A stretch of DNA of 64,000 bases, taken from positions 7,736,501 through 7,800,500 of the forward strand of contig NC_133050.1 in NCBI RefSeq assembly GCF_048771995.1. The letters are read 5' to 3'. Shown here in pieces: positions 21,101 to 30,100 of the stretch (positions are counted from its first letter, which is position 1; each line of letters begins with the position of its first letter). The translations under genes and the position numbers were made by a program. The notes under the pieces were generated by a model, which was given only the letters and a program-made list of their open reading frames with translations, had not been told where the DNA came from and made no database searches. The stretch comes from Taeniopygia guttata (taxonomy: Eukaryota > Chordata > Aves > Passeriformes > Estrildidae).

Positions 21101-24100
21101 TGTGGGACTGGGATGTCCCTGTGGGATCGGGGTGTCCCCATGTGTGACCCATGGGACTGGGGTGTCCCTGAGGGTTTGGGGTGTCCCTGTGGGATTGGGG
21201 TGTCCCTGTGGGACCAGGGTGTCCCCATGTGTGACCCGTGGGACTGGGGTGTCCCCGTGGGGCTGTCCCCGTGACCCCGCGTGTCCCGGTGACCCCGCGT
21301 GTCCCCGCAGCGTGGCCCCGGTACCGCATCGTGGGCACGGCGGACTCGGGCCAGTACAACCTGGAGATCCGCGACGCCGAACTCTCCGATGACGCCGTCT
21401 ACGAGTGCCAGGCCACCGAGGCCGCGCTGCGCTCGCGCCGCGCCAAGCTCACCGTGCTCAGTGAGCCTGTCCTGCTGTCCCCAGTGCCCCATTGTCCCCG
21501 GTGCCCCACACAGTGCCCCACATAGTGCCCCGCTGGTCCCAGTGCCCCACTGGTCCCGGTGCCCCACACACTCCCCAGTGCCCCACACAGTCCCATGTCC
21601 CCCGTGTCCCACCCCTGTGTCCTCCAGGGCCTCTCATGTCCCCTCATCATTCCCAGTGCCCCACATGGTGCCCAGTGCCCCACACCTTCCCCAGTGCCCC
21701 ACACGCTCCCCAGTGTCCCCTCCCCATCCCCGGTGTCCCCTCCCCGCCACCAGGGCGTCCCCCCCGAGCCGGTGTCCCCTCTGTCCCCCTGCAGTCCCCC
21801 CGGAGGACCCCACCATCGACGGCGCCCCCGAGATCCTGCTGCGGGCGGGGACCCCCTACAACCTGACGTGCCGCGCCCGCAGCGCCAAACCCGCGGCCAC
21901 CATCGCCTGGTTCCGCGACGGGCTGCAGCAGGACGGCGCTGTCACCAGCACGGTACGGCCGTGCCCTCCACGTCCCCGTGCTGCCACCCTGTCCCTGTGC
22001 CCGCTGCCATCACCCGGTGCTGTCCCCTCTGTCCCATGACAGGCTGTGGCAGGATGACACCCTGGCTGTCCCCTCTCGGTGTCCCCAGCGCTCTGCTGGG
22101 GCTGTCCCCGTGTCCCCCTGCCCGCTGGGGGTTCCACGCCAGGCCCCAGCAGGACACTGCTGTCACCAGCACGGGGTGGGGACACTGCAGTGCGGTGGCC
22201 GGCCCCTCTTGGTGTCCCCTGTCGGTGTCCCCAGCCCCGCTGGAGCTGTCCCCTCCCGTGTCCCCTCCCGTGTCCCCTGCGCAGGAGCTGCTGGCCGATG
22301 GCAAGCGCGAGAGCACCACCAGCCTGCTGGCCATCAACCCCACGGACCTGGACATCGGCCGCGTCTTCTCCTGCCGCAGCTCCAACGAGGCCGTGCCGGC
22401 CGGCAAGGAGACCTTCGTCAGGCTGAACGTGCACCGTCAGTGGGGACGGGGACATGGGGACACGGGGACAGGGACAGGGACAGGGGACATGGGAGACCTT
22501 CGTCAGGCTGAACGTGCACCGTCAGTGGGGACGGGGACAGGGACACAGGGACACAGGGACACTGGGACAGGGACAGGGACACAGGGACAGGGACACGGGG
22601 ACATGGGGACATGGGAGACCTTCGTCAGGCTGAACGTGCACCGTCAGTGGGGACAGGGACACGGGGACATGGGGACAGGGACATGGGGACACGGGGACAG
22701 GGACATGGGACATGGGAGACCTTCGTCAGGCTGAACGTGCACCGTCAGTGGGGACGGGGACAGGGACATGGGGACAGGGACATGGGGACAGGGACAGGGG
22801 ACGTGGGACAGGGACAGGGACATGGGGACAGGGAAACGGGGACATGGGGACGTGGGAGACCTTCGTCAGGCTGAACGTGCACCGTCAGTGGGGACGGGGA
22901 CAGGGGACATGGGGACACGGGGACACGGGGACAGGGACATGGGGACATGGGAGACCTTTGTCAGGCTGAACGTGCACTGTCAGTGGGGACAGGGACATGG
23001 GACAGGGACATGGGGACATGGGGACACAGGGACATGGGAACAGGGACATGGGACATGGGAGACCTTCGTCAGGCTGAATGTGCACTGTCAGTGGGGACAG
23101 GGACAGGGACATGGGACAGGGACAGGGACACGGGGACATGGGAGACCTTCGTCAGGCTGAACGTGCACCGTCAGTGGGGACGGGGACAGGGGACATGGGG
23201 ACATGGGAGACCTTCGTCAGGCTGAACGTGCACCGTCAGTGGGGACGGGGACATGGGGACACGGGGACAGGGGACATGGGGACATGGGGACATGGGACAG
23301 GGGACACAGGACATGGGGACACTGTGACACGGGGACACCAGGGGTGGATGGAGATTTTGGGGGGTTTTGGGGGGATTTTTGGGGTGCCACAGGGGGGATT
23401 TGCTGGAGGGGGTGGAGGAAGGGGAAGGGGAGGAAGAGGAGGAGGAGGCAGGGCCGGGACTCCGCTGGCTGCTGCAGGAAGGGACGGCCACCACCAGAGG
23501 GGACAGCGGGTGACAGCCCCGGGGGGACCGAGGGTCCCCACAAGGACAGGGGCGGGCGCTGCCCCACCCCAGAGCTTTGGGGACCCCTCTGTGTCCCCCC
23601 CGCGCCCCGCTGAGCCCGGCCGGTCCCCACAGATCCCCCGACGGTCACCCTGTCCATCCAGCCACAGACGGTGCAGGAGGGCGAGAGGGTCGTGTTCACC
23701 TGCATGGCCACGGCCAACCCCGAGATCAAGGGCTACAGGTGAGCCCGACACCGCCGGGACGGCACCGGGGTCACCTGGGGCCACCCGGGGTCACCTGGGG
23801 CCACCCGGGGTCACCCGGGGTCACCTGCGGCCACCTGGGGTCACCCAGTGTCCCCCCATGGCTCTGCGTCCCCTCCCCGCCCCAAAACACCTGGAATTGG
23901 AAACTGGGATTGGGAATTGGGATTGGGGTCAAATGTCCCCACCTTGGCTCTGTGTCCCCTCCCCGTCCCAAAACCCCCAAAACTGGGGTTGGGGTCACCT
24001 GGGATCACCCAATGTCCCCCCATGGCTCTGAAAGCCCTCCCCACCCCAAACCCCCCGGGACTGGGAATTGGGATTGGGAATTGCGATTGGGAATTGGGAT

Positions 24101-27100
24101 GGGGACTGGGGTCAGAAGTCCCCACCATGGCTCTGCGTCCCCTCCCCAAAACGCCCTGGAAATGGCAATGGGGATCGGGATTTGGGGTCAGGATTGGGAA
24201 TTAGGGTGGGGACCGGGATTTAGGATGGGGGCCGGGGTCCCACGGTGTCCCCGGCTGTCCCCAGGTGGGCCAAAGGGGGGGTGATCATCGAGGAGGCCAA
24301 GGAGAACAGGTACGACACGCAGGTGGACTACACCTTCTTCACCGAGCCCGTGTCCTGCGAGGTGCACAACGACATCGGCAGCACCAACGTCAGCACCCTG
24401 GTGGACGTGCACTGTGAGTGACCCCAAAACCGGCCCCAAACCCCCAAAACTGGCCCCAAACCCCTTCCCTGACCCCAAACCCCTTCCCTGACCCCGAGCC
24501 CCCTCCCCACACCCCGCTGCTCGGGTTTCCCCACAGTCGCCCCCCGGATCGTGGTGGACCCCAAGCCCACGGTGACCGACATCGGCTCCGATGTCACCCT
24601 GACCTGCGTCTGGTCGGGGAACCCCCCGCTCACCCTCACCTGGACCAAGAAGGAATCCAACATGGTAGGGCCCTGTTCCCGGGGCTTCCGGAATGTTCCC
24701 CATCCCGTCGGGATCAGGGGCACTCTGCGTGTCCTGAAATCCCCAAAAAAATCCCAAGAGAAATCCACAAAACTACCCCAAAAGAAATCCCAAAAGAAAT
24801 TCCGGATTGGGATTGGGGTTGGGATTCAGGATTGGGGTTGGGATGGGGATTGGGATTGGGGATTGGGGATTGGGTTTGGGGTTGGGTTTGGGGTTGGGGT
24901 TGGGATTCGGGATTTGGATTGGGGTTGGGATTGAGATTCAGGATTGGTGTTGGGATTGGGTTGGGATTGGGGATTGGGGATTGGGGTTGGGGTTGGGGTT
25001 GGGGTTGGGATTTGGGATTGGGGCTCGGTCTGGGATTGGGATTTGGGATTTGCACTGGGGTTCAGTTTGGGATTGGGGTCAAATGTGACCCCGGAATCTC
25101 CCCACCGTTCCTCCGTGCCCCCTCCACACCCCAAATCCCCCCAAAGCAGCGCCTGGGACTGGGATTCCCACAGGGAGGACTCGGGGCGGGCTGCCGAGCT
25201 CGGGGGGCGTCCCGCGTCCCCTCTGGGGTGTCCCCAATGTCCCCCGGGTGTCCCCAATGTCCCCCCGTGTCCCCAATGTCCCCCCGTGTCCCCGCAGGTC
25301 CTGAGCAACAGCAACCAGCTGTACCTCAAGTCGGTGACGCAGGCCGACGCCGGCCAGTACGTCTGCAAGGCCATCGTGCCCCGGATCGGCGTGGGCGAGA
25401 GGGAGGTCACCCTCTTCGTCAACGGTCAGCCCCCCAAAAACCCCAAATCCCCCCAAAAACCTCCCGGGGCTCCCTGGGAACGGGGCGCTCCCCCGCCGTT
25501 CCCGCTTCTCCGCCGTTTTGGGGGAAGAGGAGGCGGTTTTGGGGAGTCACAAATTGGGGCGGCTCGGATGGCGGCGGGAGGAAAAGGGAATTTGGGGTTT
25601 TTTGTTGGGTTTGGAACCGAGGATAAAGGGAAAGGCCACAACGGGGTGATGGGAAGGGGATAAATCCTAAAAAGAGACTTTCCACACCATCCCTCCCTCC
25701 GGGGAGACGGGAATTCTGGGAATTCCCACCTGGAGCTTCCCGTGGGAGGTTCTCCTAATTCCAGGCAAAACAGGGAATTTTATCCCCCTGAAACCCCCGA
25801 TCCCGAGCCGTTCCCCCAAATCCAGCCAAAACAGGGAATTTTATCCCTCTAAACCCCCTTATCTTGAGCTGTTCCCCCAATTCCAGCCAAAACAGGGAAT
25901 TTTTTCCTCAAATCCCTCATTCCTGGCCCGACCTGGGCACAGCTCTGGGAATTTCCTCCACCCGTTTCCCTCCCAAACCACCCCAAATTCCCTCCTGGAC
26001 CACACCAAATTCCTTCCTGGAGGACCCCAAATTCCTTCCTGGAGGACCCCAAATTCCCAGTTTTCCCCCTGAACCACCCCAAATTCCCGATTTCCCCAGA
26101 ACCACCCCAATTTCCGTCTCCCCGCAGGCCCTCCGATCATCTCCAGCGAGCCGGTGCAGTTCGCCGTGCGCGGTGACCGTGGCAAGGTCGAGTGTTTCAT
26201 CGGCAGCACGCCGCCGCCCGACCGCATCGTGAGTCCCCAACCGAAACCGCGGTCGTTTTGATTTTAAAATTCTTTTTTTTTAATTAAAAAATTTAAAACT
26301 CAATTGAAAAAGTACACATTTTAATTTAAAAGTTAAAATCTAGATTAAAAATATAAAAATTAAAAATTAAAAATTAAACATTAAAAATAAAACAAAATAA
26401 TAAAAATAATATACAATGAAATAATAAATAAACAATAAAATTATAGAAATATACTAACAACAATAACTGTGTCAATACCAAAACAATCCAACCCAGCGAG
26501 CGCCAGGGAGCCCAGACTCATTAATTATTCATGCAAGGCCCCGCCCCCGCAGGCCTGGGCGTGGCAGGAGAACATTCTGGAAGCCGGCACGCTGGAGCGC
26601 TACACGGTGGAGAGGAGCAACACGGGCAGCGGCGTCCTGTCCACGCTGACCATCAACAACGTGGTGGACGCCGACTTCCAGACGCGCTACAACTGCACGG
26701 CCTGGAACAGCTTCGGGCCCGGCACGGCCATCATCCAGCTCGAGGAGAAAGGTGACACCAACACGGAGCTTGGGGACAATCTGGGGTGACAGGGAATGGC
26801 CTCGAATTGGGTTGGGATGGAACAGCTTCGGGCCCAGCACGGCCATCATCCAGCTCGAGGAGAAAGGTGACAATGGAAGGGAACTTGGGGACAGTTTGGG
26901 GAGACAAGGAATGGCCTCGAGCTGGGTTGGGATGGAACAGCTTCAGCCCAGCACGGCCATCATCCAGCTGGAGGAGAAAGGTGACACCAGCACGGAGCTT
27001 GGGGACAGTTTGGGGTGACAGAGAATGGCCTCGAGTTGGGTCAGGTTGGGACATTTCGGGCCTGGCACGGCCATCGTCCAGCTGGAGAAGAAAGGTGACA

Positions 27101-30100
27101 ATGGAAGGGAACTTGGGGACAGTTTGGATGGCCTTGAGTTGGGTCATGTTGGGACACTGAGCATGGCCATCAGCCAGCTGGAGGAGAAAGGTGACACGAG
27201 ACAGAGCTTGGGGACAGTTTGGGTGGCCTCGAGCTGGAAGTTTGCAGGAATTCCTCTGGGAAGGGCGCTCAGGCCTCAGAGGGGGTTGGGTTCTCCATCC
27301 CCGGAGTGTCCAAGGAATTCCCGGAATTCCGGGTGACCAGCTGGGGACGGGTCCTCTCTTGGTGACCCCACAAACCTCGGAGCCGCGTTACGGGGTGCCA
27401 GGACAGGGCCCCGGTGCCGGCCTCGTCCCCAGCTCCCGTGTCCCCGCAGAGGTCCTGCCCGTGGGCATCATCGCCGGGGCCACCATCGGCGCCAGCGTCC
27501 TCCTCATCTGCTGCCTGGCGGCCCTCGCCTGCTTCCTCTACCGGCGCCGCAAAGGAAGTGAGTGCGGGACGGCGGCACCGCGGCGGCCTGGCGGTCACTC
27601 TGCGGCCACTCCGGGGTCTCTGTGGGGGTCACTTCATGGTCACTCAATGGTCACCTTTTGGGTGTCTCTGTGGGGGTCACTTCATGGTCACTCAGTGGTC
27701 ACTCCATGCTCACTCTGTGGTCACTCTGCGGTCACTCTGGGGGTCTCTCTGGGGGTCACTTCATGGTCACTCTGCGGCCACTCCGGGGGTCTCTCTGGGG
27801 GTCACTTCATGGTCACTCTGCGGCCACCCTGGGGGTCTCTCTGGGGGTCACTTCATGGTCACTCTGCGGCCACTCCGGGGGTCTCTGGGGGTCACTTCAT
27901 GGTCACTCTGCGGCCACTCTGGGGGTCTCTGTGGGGGTCACTTCATGGTTATTCTGTGCTCACTCCATGGTCACTCTGCTCACTCAGTCTTTACTCTGTG
28001 GTCACTTTGTGGTCACTCAGTGATCACCTTTTGGGTGTCTCTGTGGGGGTCACTTCATGGCCACTCTTTAGTCACTCCATGGTCACTCTGTGCTCCCTCA
28101 GTGGTCACCCAGTGGTCACTCTGTGGTCACTCAGGGGCCAACTCTGGGTGTCTCTATGGGGGTCACTCAGTGGTCACTCAGTGGTCACTCTATGGTCACT
28201 CTGTGGTCACTCTGTGGTCACTCAGGGGTCACTCTGGGTGTCTCTATGGGGGTCACTCAGTGGTCACTCAGTGGTCACTCTATGGTCACTCAGGGGTCAC
28301 TCTGTGGTCACTCAGGGGTCACTCTAGGTGTCTCTATGGTGGTCACCCAGTGGTCACTCCGTGCTCACTCTGTGGTCACTCAGGGGTTACTCTAGGTGTC
28401 TCTATGGGGGTCCCTCAGTGGTCACTCAGTGGTCACTCTGTGGTCACCTGGCAGGCCGCAAGGACGTCACGCTGCGCAAGTTGGACATCAAGGTGGAGAC
28501 GGTCAACCGGGAGCCGCTGACGCTGCACGCGGACAGGGAGGAGGACACGGCCAGCGTGTCCACGGCCACCCGCGTCATGAAGGCCATCTACTCGGTGAGG
28601 GACAGCGGGGACAGCGGCCGGGGGGCTGGCCAGGGAATTGTCACCTGCGATGGCCGGGATGGGACCTGGCCAGGGAATTGTCACCTGGGATGGCCGGGAG
28701 CTGCTGGCAGAGGTTGTCCCCAGCCCTGGGAGGGTCCCCAGGGACTGGCTGGAGGCACCTGGGATGGTGGGAACATCCCTGCCCTCAGATCTTTGGGGGT
28801 TTTCCCATCCCAAGGAATTCCAGCATTCCCTGGGTGGGCTTAATGGGATTTTAGGGATTGCTCCTGGGCCCGTCCCTGATCCCACAGATTCCCCATCCCT
28901 GGAAGCGCCCAACTCCACCTTGGGTCCACCTGGGCTAGCGGGAGCTGCCCCTTCCCACCATGGGATGGCTCTCAAGGGTCCTCCCCGCCCATCCCATTCC
29001 GTAATTCCATAATTCCATAACTCTTCCATAACTCTGCAATTCCATAACTCCATAATTCCCTAACTCCATAATTCCATAATCCCACGGATTTTGCAGTCGT
29101 TCAAGGACGACGTGGACCTGAAGCAGGACCTGCGCTGCGACACCATCGACACCCGCGAGGAGTACGAGCTCAAGGTCCGGTCCCGCCGGGATTTTAGGGT
29201 GGGAAAAGAGGGGCAGATCCTGAATTTTTCTTTTTCCAGGGGGAATGGGCGGAAAACTCCTGGGATTTCAGGCATGGGGAGCTGGAATTGTTGGGATGGA
29301 GGGGAAATTTTAGAAACAAGCAGCTCAGATCTCCAGGACTGGGGACGAGATCGCAGGAATGGATGGAGATGTTACTGGGAGGGATTTGGGATGGATTTAG
29401 GGAAAAAGCGCGGTCGGGCTCTGGAGCAGCTCCCAGGGGAATGGGCACGGCCCCAAAAATTCCGGGAGCATTTGGACAAGGCTCTCAAGGGACAGGGTGG
29501 GACTTTGGACTTGGATGGTCTTGGTGTGTCCGTTCCAATCTCGATATTCCGGAATTCCAAGAGATCCGGAATTCCATGAAATCCAGACCTGCCCTAGAGC
29601 TGTCTGCCAGGAAATCCCGAAGGATTCCCAAGGAATCCCAAGGAATTCCCACCCTCCATTCCCGCCCTCCCACGCCCCTCCACAGCCTCTCCCAATGCCA
29701 ACCCCAGAATTCCCAAAACTCGCTGGATTTTTCCCCCCGTCTCTTTCCCAGGACCCCACCAACGGCTACTACAACGTCCGCGCCCACGAGGACCGGCCGG
29801 CCTCGCGCTCCGTCCTCTACGGCGACTACCGCGCGCCGGGCCCCGGCCGCTTCGAGGCGCGGCCGCCGTCGCGGCTCTCGCACTCCAGCGGCTACGCCCA
29901 GCTCAGCTCCTACCCCCGCGGCGGCCCCGAGTTCCCGGCCGAGGCCGCGGCGGCGGCGGGGACGGCGGTGGGGGACACGGCCAGCCAGCTGTCCTACGAG
30001 AACTACGCGGGCGGCGGCGGCGCCTTCCCGGGCGGCACCGCGTACCCGCCGTACCGGCTGGGCTTCGGCGCCGCCGCGGCCGCGGGGCTGGAGCGCGGCG

